A stretch of 8,709 nt of DNA from contig JAXDBV010000154.1 of the NCBI GenBank assembly GCA_034678415.1, positions 1-8,709 on the forward strand, in the 5' to 3' direction. Under the pieces are notes generated by a model, which worked only from the letters and a program-made list of their open reading frames with translations, was not told the origin of the DNA and searched no databases. The number at the start of each line of letters is the position of its first letter. Position 1 is the stretch's first letter. A program made the position numbers and the translations under genes. The DNA is from JAXDBV01 sp034678415. Its GTDB lineage: Bacteria; Bacteroidota; Bacteroidia; Bacteroidales; VadinHA17. This document shows, piece after piece, positions 1 to 7,308 of the stretch.

Positions 1-3000
1 TGTCAGCCAATACGGTCGATGAGCTCATGCCACAACTGGAAAAAACCCTGATGTACGAACAGTATGAGTTCCCCGACCCATCCTTCCTCAATGTCATGGT
101 ATTGATTGCGGGAGTGGATCCGGTGTATGCGGCAATACAGGGAAACGGACAGATCAACTATGGCACGGCCTGTTACTTTAATGAAGCGCACGGCTTTACT
201 GCCCATGCCTATCTTTACCCTGAATCAGGATCCAAAGCTGATGAGATAAAACAGCACATCAGCAACGGTGTCGGTTTTGTTAATTATACGGGTCACGGAT
301 ATCCCGACAGATGGGAAAACCCGCGGCTGTCTATTGCCGATATACCCGGCTTCATGAATACGGGGAAATATCCACTGATGATTGGGAACGGTTGTGAAAC
401 CAACCGGTTTGAGATCACCACCTGCCTGGGTGAAGCACTCCTCAGGGCTGAAGGCAAGGGAGCCGTAGGATATATCGGCGGTACCAACGATTCATACTGG
501 GACGAGGATTATTACTGGGCCGTGGGTGTAGGTCCGGTCGTGGCCAATCCCACATACCAATCCACCTCCCTTGGCGCCTATGACCGAACCTTCCACGAAA
601 ACGGTGAGCCGCAGGATGAATGGTATGACACGCAAGGACAAATGATCTTTGCCGGTAATATGGCGGTGACGGAAGGCAGCCTGTCACGAGCCAAATATTA
701 CTGGGAGATATACCACCTCATGGGTGACCCTTCGCTGATGATCTATTACGGTATTCCCGGTGAAATGAACGTTCAGTTTCCCGACACCATACCCCCCGGC
801 ACGGAGTACATCAACGTTACATCCATACCTTATGCTTATGCAGCCCTCAGCGACAGCGGTACCTTGCTCGATGCCGGCTTTACAGGACAGGACGGAACCA
901 TCACCCTCCACCTGCCCCATTCCCTCGAGGCCGATACCCTTGAACTGGTGCTGACAGGAAAAAATCACAGACCTTTCATCGCCGGGATCATCATGGAACA
1001 TGTTACAGGACCATACATCACATGCAGTCCTCTGACTATCAGCGATACCGGTGGCAACAACAATGGCCTGGCGGATAGAGGTGAAGAGATCGGATTGGGC
1101 TTCACCCTCACCAACCTGGGCAGAAGCGATGCTTCGCCGGTTACCGCAACACTGCATTGCACCGATCCTTACATCAGCATCAGTGATGATACCGAAGAAG
1201 CTGGAACGGTGCCAAGTATGGGATCGATAACCCTCAGCCCCGCCTTCACGCTGTCGGTCGCCGATACCACACCCGACCGGCACATCATCAGGATGACGGT
1301 TGAACTGAGCGATACCAGTGATAATAACTGGTATGTCTATCCTGAAATAACCGTGAACTCACCTGTGCTGACCATCGAATCGATACGCATCAACGACACC
1401 CTCGACGGGAATTATAACTGTCGGCTGGATGCCGGTGAACAGGTGCAGTTCGTCGTGAAGACATCCAACACCGGTCACAGCGACGCCTCATCCGTCACCC
1501 TCACCCTCTCCTCTTCCTCTCCGGTGATCAAATGGATCAGCTCTTCCGAAACCATACCCTTAATGGGGCCGATGACCGTTGCCGAGACGGTCTTCTCTGC
1601 CAGCATTGACACTGCAGCCCGCCCGGGATTGCTGATCGATATCATCGCCGGGCTGTCCGCAGGGCAGGTGCACAGCCATCAAACCTGGCAAAGAACGGTA
1701 GGCGTTCCCTATGAGGACTTCGAATCAGGCGATTATTCCGACCTGCCATGGAAAAACGACCAGACCCATCCATGGATCATCACGAGCAGCCAGCACCATG
1801 AGGGATCCTTTGCCCTGGAGTCGCCCGTGATAACCCACGCTGAGTCTGCTCAAATCAGCATGGATGTGTATGTTGAAAAAGACGACACCTTGTCGTTTTA
1901 CAGGAAAGTGTCATCGGAAAAAAACTGGGACTTCCTGAAGTTTTATTTTGACGGTATTGAGAAGGCAAAATGGTCGGGTGAATCGGGATGGGTAAATGAA
2001 CGGTTCGCTGTGGACAGGGGGTTGCATTCCCTCATGTGGAAATATCAGAAGGACAATAACACCTCCCAGGGTTATGATCATGGCTGGATCGATGATCTTT
2101 TTCTGCCGTCCACGGTGTACCGGATGACGACCAGCGACAGCATCTCCGACAAAGCCGGGAACAATAACGGCATTCTCAATCCGGGGGAAGAGGTCACCCT
2201 GTTTATCACCCTCAGGAATCCGGGCATTACCTCCAGCAGCAAGGTAACTGCGATGATCACCGGGGCCGACACCTCCTTTCATATTACCGGCGGCACGTTC
2301 GTTTTCACAGATCCCGTCGGCCTGACCGACACAACCCTTACCTGTTCTTTCAGTCTCACCGTCAGCGGCCTGGCCGGCGACGGGCTGAAAACCGGGGCGA
2401 TCATCACCCTGACCGACAGCACACGTGGATCATGGAGGTACTATACCATTCTTACCGTGGAAGCCCCCAGATATATCCTTGGCCGTTGCGGGATGGAAGA
2501 CAGTGTCACAGGAAACGGGAACGGCAGGCCCGACAGGGGTGAAACAATCCAAATCAAGGCTGAGCTGATCAATACGGGCCACCAGCAAGGGACCCTCGTC
2601 CCCTGTTCCATCAGTATTGATACTGTCTTCAAACAATATATCGGACTCATCGATTCCGCCTTCACGGTGAATAATATCAGTCCCGGCGACACCTCCGAAA
2701 TGGTATTTGCCATCTCCGTCGATTCAATACCTGAAGAATGCATGCTTATACCCATGGTCATTCAGACGGGGATATCCCCCAGCAAGGATGAAAAGATCTT
2801 CACCTTACCCCTGGGATGCCTCTATGAAGATTTCGAAACGGGCGACAGTATGCAATTCCATTGGCTGAACGATCCGCAATTTCCATGGTGTATTACTGAG
2901 ACTGATGTTTATGAAGGAAGATATTCCCTGCGCTCAGCTCCTGTCGGCCACCGTCAATCGTCGTCGCTCGCCATCCGGATCGAGGTTAGTAAGGAAGGCC

Positions 3001-4163
3001 CGTTATCTTTCAATGCCATGGTCTCTTCTGAAAAAAACTATGATTTCCTGCGGTTTTATGTGGACAACAAGGAGTCCGGTTCATGGTCGGGCGAGACAGG
3101 ATGGATACATGTCACCCAGCCGCTCACTGCGGGCTGCCACACCCTGCGGTGGACCTATTCAAAGGACGGGAACATGACCGGTGGCTCAGACATGGCTATG
3201 ATCGATCTCGTTATCTTCCCTTGCTTTGTCATGTGCCCCCTGTCTGTGAGCGTGACAGCAATAAACACTCCTGTTTCCAGCCCGTTCCTCACCGTATCCG
3301 AACCCGTGAATATCACTGTCATGAATTGCAGCTCCGATACCATCGAAAACATACCCGTGGGATACTTGATCAATGACGGACAACCCGTCAGGGAATTTAT
3401 CCCCGGCAAGGTCGCACCGGGAACCACCATGGGATATACCTTTGCTGCCACCGCCGACCTCTCCGTAAACGGAGATTACCTCATCAGGGCATTCACCTTC
3501 CTTCCGGGAGACCAGGTTTTCACCGATGACACAGCCACCGTGCTGGTGAGCCGGCCTGAATTGAACGACCTGTCGGTCACACACCTGGAAAAACCGCAAG
3601 ATGACTCGAGCCTGGGGATGTATGAAACGGTGAAGGCGATGCTCCACAACCTGGGAAATACCTGTATTTCAAATTTTACCATGGGATATATTATAAATGA
3701 CGGACTCCCCATTGAGGAAACCGTCTGGGGTAACATACTTCCCGGCCAGACGATCGGGTATGTATTCACCACTCCGGCCAACATGCTTGAGGCAATCACT
3801 TATGAATTAAAGGTTTATGTAAGTATCCCCGGGGATATATCCCATTCCAATGATACCCTGACCGCTACGTTCACCAATACAAATCCTGATGCTGTTGACC
3901 GTTCGGAAGAGATATCCTCCCTGCGCCTGTATCCCAATCCCTGCAGGGATTTCATCCATCTTGACTTCATTTCCGGGGGGGAACAGGAATGCTCTGTCTT
4001 TGTTTATTCTGCAGGTGGTGTAAAAAAAGCTGAAAAAACCCTGCGGACAGTGTATGGAAATAACCATCACACTTTGTATCTTGGACATCTTGATCCGGGG
4101 ATATATTTCCTTGAGATCAGGAGTGCGGAGCGGCAGATGGTTGTCAGTGTGATCAGGCAATAA
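1..4163 (+). CDS. C25 (gingipain-like) cysteine peptidase with adhesin-like repeats and T9SS sorting domain, 5' partial
   Basis: Secreted or cell-surface cysteine endopeptidase, predicted to cross the outer membrane by the type IX secretion system. The frame is open to the left edge, so the signal peptide, propeptide and start of the peptidase domain are missing; residues below count from the Met at 27, which is a landmark and not the start. Residues 1-242 are C25-like: GQINYG, the catalytic His in NYTGHG (His90), the catalytic Cys in IGNGCE (Cys123), and the closing motif HLMGDPSLMIYYG. Then come an Ig-like domain (245-328), two beta domains with GNxNG...GE motifs (332-443, 448-556), a cleaved-adhesin/MAM-like module (560-697), two more GNxNG domains (698-812, 817-930), a second adhesin-like module (931-1066), two CARDB-like domains (1068-1285) and a sorting domain (1296-1378). 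The dyad argues for an active enzyme. The long repeat tail and CTD argue against PorU, the C25 sortase of T9SS itself. The substrate is unknown. The family call is firm; domain borders are approximate. Confidence 0.93.
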   Translation, partial: SANTVDELMPQLEKTLMYEQYEFPDPSFLNVMVLIAGVDPVYAAIQGNGQINYGTACYFNEAHGFTAHAYLYPESGSKADEIKQHISNGVGFVNYTGHGYPDRWENPRLSIADIPGFMNTGKYPLMIGNGCETNRFEITTCLGEALLRAEGKGAVGYIGGTNDSYWDEDYYWAVGVGPVVANPTYQSTSLGAYDRTFHENGEPQDEWYDTQGQMIFAGNMAVTEGSLSRAKYYWEIYHLMGDPSLMIYYGIPGEMNVQFPDTIPPGTEYINVTSIPYAYAALSDSGTLLDAGFTGQDGTITLHLPHSLEADTLELVLTGKNHRPFIAGIIMEHVTGPYITCSPLTISDTGGNNNGLADRGEEIGLGFTLTNLGRSDASPVTATLHCTDPYISISDDTEEAGTVPSMGSITLSPAFTLSVADTTPDRHIIRMTVELSDTSDNNWYVYPEITVNSPVLTIESIRINDTLDGNYNCRLDAGEQVQFVVKTSNTGHSDASSVTLTLSSSSPVIKWISSSETIPLMGPMTVAETVFSASIDTAARPGLLIDIIAGLSAGQVHSHQTWQRTVGVPYEDFESGDYSDLPWKNDQTHPWIITSSQHHEGSFALESPVITHAESAQISMDVYVEKDDTLSFYRKVSSEKNWDFLKFYFDGIEKAKWSGESGWVNERFAVDRGLHSLMWKYQKDNNTSQGYDHGWIDDLFLPSTVYRMTTSDSISDKAGNNNGILNPGEEVTLFITLRNPGITSSSKVTAMITGADTSFHITGGTFVFTDPVGLTDTTLTCSFSLTVSGLAGDGLKTGAIITLTDSTRGSWRYYTILTVEAPRYILGRCGMEDSVTGNGNGRPDRGETIQIKAELINTGHQQGTLVPCSISIDTVFKQYIGLIDSAFTVNNISPGDTSEMVFAISVDSIPEECMLIPMVIQTGISPSKDEKIFTLPLGCLYEDFETGDSMQFHWLNDPQFPWCITETDVYEGRYSLRSAPVGHRQSSSLAIRIEVSKEGPLSFNAMVSSEKNYDFLRFYVDNKESGSWSGETGWIHVTQPLTAGCHTLRWTYSKDGNMTGGSDMAMIDLVIFPCFVMCPLSVSVTAINTPVSSPFLTVSEPVNITVMNCSSDTIENIPVGYLINDGQPVREFIPGKVAPGTTMGYTFAATADLSVNGDYLIRAFTFLPGDQVFTDDTATVLVSRPELNDLSVTHLEKPQDDSSLGMYETVKAMLHNLGNTCISNFTMGYIINDGLPIEETVWGNILPGQTIGYVFTTPANMLEAITYELKVYVSIPGDISHSNDTLTATFTNTNPDAVDRSEEISSLRLYPNPCRDFIHLDFISGGEQECSVFVYSAGGVKKAEKTLRTVYGNNHHTLYLGHLDPGIYFLEIRSAERQMVVSVIRQ
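1020..3224 (+). repeat. Tandem duplication of a three-domain block inside the C25 protein
   Basis: Two successive segments, about 1020-2117 and 2118-3224, have the same order: GNxNG beta domain, GNxNG beta domain, adhesin-like module. The adhesin-like modules align best. Both open with YEDFE-G-D, then share an HEGSFALES/YEGRYSLRS stretch, VSSEKN-DFL-FY-D, WSGE-GW, a G-H-L-W-Y-KD core, and a closing DL-(L/I)FP. The domains are clearly homologous at protein level but well diverged, so this is an old duplication and not a recent DNA repeat. Confidence 0.8.
3228..3884 (+). repeat. Two CARDB-like domains in tandem
   Basis: Two ~108-residue domains of the C25 protein share the core GY(L/I)INDG-P--E, then G---PG-T-GY-F, at residues 1112-1139 and 1220-1247. 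Each then ends in a strand resembling Y-(I/K)---F/V-PGD followed by a DDT or NDT turn (1150-1168 and 1259-1277). The pattern fits CARDB-type beta-sandwich adhesion domains. They sit between the second adhesin-like module and the sorting domain and probably serve as a stalk. Confidence 0.65.
3912..4160 (+). other. Type IX secretion C-terminal sorting domain (type A-like)
   Basis: The last ~83 residues of the C25 protein show the hallmarks of a T9SS CTD: LRLYPNPCRDFIHLDF near its start, a middle strand with VFVYSAGGV, then HLDPGIYFLEIRSAE and a short basic end (VIRQ). In known systems this domain directs outer-membrane export and is removed by PorU as the protein is attached to A-LPS or released. 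A Cys follows the YPNP motif, where Ala, Ser or Thr is more usual. Confidence 0.9.
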
Positions 4164-4205
4164 GGTGTTGTCTCCTTGCCGTGAAGCAGATATATTGCAT
4201 CACCC

Positions 4206-4868
4206 GTGAGCCAGCATGTACAGAACCTGATTAAGCAGGGGGAACATCAGTGTCTTGATTTCAAGTACGCTATTACCGATTCGAGGAAGATTGCCCGTAC
4301 CCTCTCTGCCTTTTCCAATACTGATGGGGGCAAACTGCTCATCGGTGTGAAAGACAACGGGAATATCACCGGTGTGGAATCGGATGAGGAATATTATATG
4401 GTGGAGGCAGCCGCTCAGCTCTACTGCAAACCGGAGGTGCAGTTCACCACCCGGAGATGGGAGATCAACGAAAAAGCCGTACTTGAGATTACGGTTCCCC
4501 CCATGGAAAAGAAACCCTGTTATGCCATGGATGAGAATAAACGGTGGATTGCTTATGTGAGGGTGAAAGATGAGAACCTGCTGGCCAACGGGGTGCTGCT
4601 GTTGGTCTGGCAGAAGGAAAATAGGAAAAAAGGTATCCATATCCGTTACACCGCCGCCGAGAAAACGCTGTTGCTGCACCTGAAGAAAAACGGATGTGTC
4701 ACCTTCGGGCAGTTCTACCGTATGGCTTCCATCACGCGCCGGGAAGCAGAAAACATCCTGGCCAACTTCATCATTCTCGGCATTATTGAAATGCAACAGA
4801 ACGCAAGGCAAACCCTTTACATGCTGAAGAAAATGCCCGAAGCAGAACACGATGATTTACATAATTAA
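4206..4868 (+). CDS. AlbA_2 (Schlafen-type) domain protein with C-terminal winged helix
   Basis: Putative cytoplasmic nucleic-acid-binding regulator of 220 residues. Residues 7-130 match the AlbA_2 fold: GEHQCLDFK near the start, then ARTLSAFSNTDGGKLLIGV-DNG, the EEYYMVEAAAQLYCKPEV helix, and the closing strand IAYVRVKDENLLAN. Residues 148-208 look like a winged helix (EKTLLLHLKKNGCVTFGQF, a TRREAENILANFIILG recognition segment, then a wing). The start is GTG: an in-frame stop lies at 4182-4184 and no ATG or other common start lies between, and no good ribosome binding site is visible. The protein lacks the ATPase-like C-terminal half of longer AlbA_2 proteins, but this short form with a winged helix is a familiar Bacteroidota type, often labelled 'ATP-binding protein'. 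Whether it regulates transcription or cuts RNA like some Schlafens is open. It lies 42 bases after the C25 gene. Confidence 0.88.
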   Translation: MSQHVQNLIKQGEHQCLDFKYAITDSRKIARTLSAFSNTDGGKLLIGVKDNGNITGVESDEEYYMVEAAAQLYCKPEVQFTTRRWEINEKAVLEITVPPMEKKPCYAMDENKRWIAYVRVKDENLLANGVLLLVWQKENRKKGIHIRYTAAEKTLLLHLKKNGCVTFGQFYRMASITRREAENILANFIILGIIEMQQNARQTLYMLKKMPEAEHDDLHN

Positions 4869-4917
4869 ATGAGAGGTATTTACATAATTTATTCAGGAAT
4901 TAATTCAATAATTTAAC

Positions 4918-4966
4918 TCCGATGGTATGTACCCGAAACATTGAAAATCAAGCCGGGAGCATCGGA
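4918..4966. other. Nested inverted repeat in the racemase leader
   Basis: TCCGATG (4918-4924) is a perfect 7-base complement of CATCGGA (4960-4966). Inside it, CCCG (4932-4935) can pair with CGGG (4954-4957), giving a two-part stem with an ~18-base A-rich loop. It lies 17 bases before the racemase start in AT-rich DNA. It could be an RNA leader structure or operator. No T-run follows it, so it does not look like an intrinsic terminator. Confidence 0.3.
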
Positions 4967-4974
4967 ATTTACAC

Positions 4975-4983
4975 ATCAGTGAT
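4975..4983 (+). promoter_or_regulatory. ATCAGTGAT 9-mer abutting the racemase start
   Basis: ATCA-G-TGAT is a palindrome around a central base and directly touches the ATG. The same sequence with the central base changed to C abuts the ATG of the next gene. No Shine-Dalgarno is visible here. It may be a translation-start context or an operator; the role is unproven. Confidence 0.25.
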
Positions 4984-5679
4984 ATGAAAACTATAGGTCT
5001 GATCGGGGGAACGAGCTGGGAATCAACAGTGGAGTACTATCGCATCATCAACGAAGGCGTAAGGCAGAGGCTGGGTGAACACTACTCGGCAATGATTTTT
5101 ATGTATTCGTTCAATTTTGCTCCTATTGCAAGCCATTCAGCGAAAAATGAGTGGAACGAGATTGAAAGGATGATGGTTTGGGCAGGACATAAGCTGGAAA
5201 AGGCAGGAGCCGATTTCATCGTACTGTGTGCCAACACCCTGCACAAGATCGTTCCAGCCATGGAACAGGAGATCGGTATCCCTATCCTCCACATCGCCGA
5301 TGCCATGGCACAGAAGATCAGGGAACGCGGGATGAAGAAGCTGGGACTGATTGGCACACGATTTACCATGGAAGAAGATTTCTACAGGTCACGACTGAAA
5401 GAATATTTCGATATTGATACCCTCATACCTGAAAAAGATGACAGGGATATGATCCATCATATCATTTATCACGAGCTTGCCACGGGCAGTGCCGGCGAAG
5501 CGTCAAGGAAGAAATTCCTGAAAGTGATCGGGAAACTATCGGAACAGGGTGCGGAAGGCGTGATCCTGGGATGTACGGAGATACCCCTGATAGTATGCCA
5601 GGAAGACACCCCGGTACCCCTGTTCAACACCACTGCCATCCATGCCGAGGCAGCTGTGAACATGGCCATCGATATTTAG
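4984..5679 (+). CDS. Aspartate/glutamate racemase family protein (YgeA-like)
   Basis: Cytoplasmic, cofactor-independent amino acid racemase of 231 residues, normal for the family. Family members move the alpha proton with two cysteines, one from each half of a pseudo-symmetric fold. Both are present: Cys82 in LCANTLHK and Cys197 in LGCTEIPL. The N-terminal MKTIGLIGGTSWEST is the usual opening, and GLIGTRFTMEEDFY (121-134) starts the second half. The ANTLH form is close to the YgeA-type broad-specificity racemases, distinct from the MurI type, so a peptidoglycan glutamate racemase is less likely. The substrate cannot be told from sequence. The ATG at 4984 begins exactly at the conserved N-terminus. 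The gene follows a 115-base AT-rich gap with a possible hairpin, so it may start its own transcript, with the HD gene 64 bases downstream as a possible partner. Confidence 0.92.
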   Translation: MKTIGLIGGTSWESTVEYYRIINEGVRQRLGEHYSAMIFMYSFNFAPIASHSAKNEWNEIERMMVWAGHKLEKAGADFIVLCANTLHKIVPAMEQEIGIPILHIADAMAQKIRERGMKKLGLIGTRFTMEEDFYRSRLKEYFDIDTLIPEKDDRDMIHHIIYHELATGSAGEASRKKFLKVIGKLSEQGAEGVILGCTEIPLIVCQEDTPVPLFNTTAIHAEAAVNMAIDI

Positions 5680-5734
5680 AGAGCAAACACATCAATGGAC
5701 ATCAAAACAACAGGAATTCATAAAAAATAAAATC

Positions 5735-5743
5735 ATCACTGAT
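5735..5743 (+). promoter_or_regulatory. ATCACTGAT 9-mer abutting the HD-gene start
   Basis: This is the exact reverse complement of the 9-mer at 4975-4983 and also sits directly against an ATG. Being near-palindromic, it reads the same on both strands apart from the central base. The 64-base gap it closes is A-rich and has no other evident signal. Confidence 0.25.
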
Positions 5744-6334
5744 ATGATATCCAATCCACCCACCCGGCAGGAAGCCTGGGAATTGTTCTCCCGGTACAAC
5801 CAGACCGAGAGCCTTATCAAACATGCCCTGGCAGTGGAAGGGGTAATGCGTTATATGGCCAGTAAATACGGTGAGGATCCTGAAAAATGGGGGATCATCG
5901 GCCTGCTGCATGACCTGGATTATGAAAAATTTCCTGACCAGCATTGTGTGATGACGGAGAAGATTATGCAGGAAGAAGGCTGGCCCGGGGAATATATCCA
6001 CGGGGTTCTCAGCCATGCCTGGGGCATCCGTTCCGATGCAGAGCCATCGTGCCTCATGGAAAAGGTATTATTTGCCGTTGATGAGCTGACGGGGCTGGTC
6101 GTCACCTCCGCACTGGTCAGGCCGTCGAGAAGCGTGATGGATATGGAAGCTCGTTCGGTGAAGAAGAAATGGACGGACAAACGTTTTGCCGCCGGTGTTG
6201 ACCGGACGGTGATAGAAAAAGGTGCGGCCATGCTGGGCGTCAGCCTCGATGAACTGATCACCGATACCATTATGGGGATGAGAGAGGTGGCCGATACCAT
6301 CGGACTGAGGGGCAACCCGGACCAGGGCCGGTAA
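5744..6334 (+). CDS. HD-domain metal-dependent hydrolase
   Basis: Cytoplasmic HD-superfamily protein of 196 residues, probably a phosphohydrolase on a nucleotide or other phosphate ester. Visible ligands in order are His27 (LIKHALAVE), His56-Asp57 in GLLHDLDYEKFP, His91 in LSHAWG, and Asp113 in FAVDELTGL. This gives the H...HD...H...D set of a divalent-metal HD site. The all-helical make-up fits the small HDIG-like proteins often annotated 'HD domain-containing protein' or wrongly 'hydrolase'. No partner domain (GGDEF, ACT, nucleotidyltransferase) is fused, so a second-messenger role is not indicated. The ATG at 5744 gives a normal N-terminus, and no Shine-Dalgarno is evident. It may share a transcript with the racemase upstream. 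The substrate is unknown. Confidence 0.85.
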   Translation: MISNPPTRQEAWELFSRYNQTESLIKHALAVEGVMRYMASKYGEDPEKWGIIGLLHDLDYEKFPDQHCVMTEKIMQEEGWPGEYIHGVLSHAWGIRSDAEPSCLMEKVLFAVDELTGLVVTSALVRPSRSVMDMEARSVKKKWTDKRFAAGVDRTVIEKGAAMLGVSLDELITDTIMGMREVADTIGLRGNPDQGR

Positions 6335-6338
6335 CCGC

Positions 6339-6408
6339 ACACCCCCGTTGTACAGCCGGGACCGGCAAAAAGCCGGGTGTAAACCCTGCGGCACTTCTTT
6401 CAACACCC
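6339..6408. other. Competing inverted repeats downstream of the HD gene
   Basis: CCGGC (6362-6366), five A and GCCGG (6372-6376) form a compact 5-bp hairpin. The overlapping GGGTGT (6375-6380) is complementary to ACACCC at both 6339-6344 and 6403-6408, so three pairings exclude one another. AGCCGGG also occurs twice as a direct repeat (6354-6360, 6371-6377). The hairpin could help end HD-gene transcripts, but no U-tract follows at once. The short stems may be chance in this GC-rich patch. Confidence 0.3.
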
Positions 6409-6453
6409 CTGGAAAATTTGCCTTAAGAAAAGCATGGAGCCATGTCGTCAATG

Positions 6454-6472
6454 TTTTTTTTCGTAATTTGCA
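6454..6472 (+). promoter_or_regulatory. Possible Bacteroidota-type promoter for the Mut7-C gene
   Basis: A run of eight T (6454-6461) is followed by CG and TAATTTGCA (6464-6472). This resembles the Bacteroidota -7 element TAnnTTTG, which often appears as a T-run, CG, then TA..TTTGCA, but it is one base short. No convincing -33 TTG box is seen at the usual distance. Transcription would start near 6476-6480, leaving a ~70-base AT-rich leader before the gene at 6547. Confidence 0.4.
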
Positions 6473-6546
6473 TTCCGAGTATATAAATCAACAAGCCATT
6501 ACATTTACTTTTTAACACAAATTACCATCACTAAGAGAATTACGTC

Positions 6547-7302
6547 ATGCCCAAAAAAGCCAGTTTTCGTTTCTATGCAGAGTTGAATGATTTCCTCCCT
6601 CAAGCCAGGCAAAAAAGAAATATCTACTATTCCTTTGAGGGAAATCCATCGGTAAAGGATGCCATCGAAGCGATGGGTATTCCCCATACCGAGGTTGATA
6701 TGATCCTTGTCAACGGTCAGTCGGTGGCTTTCAGGTATTCGCTCCGGGATGGTGACCAGGTATCGGTGTATCCGGTGTTCGAGCAGCTGAACATATCGGG
6801 TACCACTGCTCTCAGGCCCGGGGGGCTGCGTGTCACGGCTTTCATCCTTGACGTTCATCTTGGCAAGCTGGCCAAGTACCTGCGCATGCTGGGATTCGAC
6901 ACAGTGTACGAGAAGGATTATGATGATCACGAGATTGTGCGAAGGGGGATCGAGGAAAAAAGAATTGTGCTGACACGGGATATCGGCATACTGAAGCATC
7001 GTGATCTGACACACGGTTACTGGATACGTTCACAGAATCCCGTCAACCAGTTGAAGGAGGTGATCACGAAATTTGACCTGGCAGGAGATATCAGGGAGTT
7101 CAGGCGCTGCGTGGCATGCAATGGTAGGATACGCAGGATCGACAAGGCAGAGGTGGAAAAGAAACTCAAACCGAAAACCCGCCGTTACTACAAGGAATTC
7201 TTCGAATGTATTGAATGTGGTAAAGTGTACTGGCAGGGAAGCCATTACGAAAGGATGAAGGGTTTTATTGACGAGGTCAGGAAGATGAGTCAAAAGGTAT
7301 AG
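6547..7302 (+). CDS. Mut7-C PIN-fold RNase with N-terminal ubiquitin-like domain
   Basis: Predicted cytoplasmic ribonuclease of 251 residues with the standard three-part layout. Residues 4-82 are a ubiquitin/ThiS-like beta-grasp domain (FRFYAELNDFLP at the start, then MILVNGQ and LRDGDQVSVYPVFE). Residues 95-180 are the Mut7-C PIN-like domain, with acidic positions in FILDVHLGKLAKYLRMLGFD (Asp102) and IVLTRDIGILKH (Asp145). A C-terminal zinc ribbon has Cys188/Cys191 (CVAC) and Cys221/Cys224 (CIEC). All expected metal ligands are present. Family members are inferred to cut RNA, and the beta-grasp domain may bind a partner or RNA; neither is shown here. ATG at 6547 has a weak AGAGA about 8 bases upstream. 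The phosphatase gene starts six bases after the stop, so the pair should be one operon. Confidence 0.9.
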   Translation: MPKKASFRFYAELNDFLPQARQKRNIYYSFEGNPSVKDAIEAMGIPHTEVDMILVNGQSVAFRYSLRDGDQVSVYPVFEQLNISGTTALRPGGLRVTAFILDVHLGKLAKYLRMLGFDTVYEKDYDDHEIVRRGIEEKRIVLTRDIGILKHRDLTHGYWIRSQNPVNQLKEVITKFDLAGDIREFRRCVACNGRIRRIDKAEVEKKLKPKTRRYYKEFFECIECGKVYWQGSHYERMKGFIDEVRKMSQKV

Positions 7303-7308
7303 CGAAGT

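Noticed and set aside
684..1283. 199-codon open frame on the minus strand inside the C25 gene
   Set aside because: It opposes clear Ig-like and GNxNG domains, and its product has no motif or domain pattern.
2905..3376. Two overlapping short plus-strand frames within the second adhesin-like module
   Set aside because: They are out of frame with a continuous, repeat-matching coding frame; the module is intact, so there is no frameshift.
1..4163. The C25 protein as PorU, the T9SS sortase
   Set aside because: PorU does not carry this long tail of adhesin-like repeats and a standard sorting domain; this protein looks like a T9SS cargo.
4200..4850. 216-codon open frame on the minus strand, almost fully antisense to the AlbA_2 gene
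   Set aside because: The plus frame matches a known domain family along its length. The minus translation has no recognisable motif and looks like a codon-bias shadow.
5695..5730. 11-codon ORF (MDIKTTGIHKK) between the racemase and HD genes
   Set aside because: Too short to support, with no ribosome binding site and nothing in its composition beyond A-rich spacer DNA.
6443..6461. T-run at 6454-6461 as an intrinsic terminator
   Set aside because: Only a 4-bp CATG-CATG pairing lies near it and no GC-rich stem precedes it. It fits better as the upstream part of a promoter.
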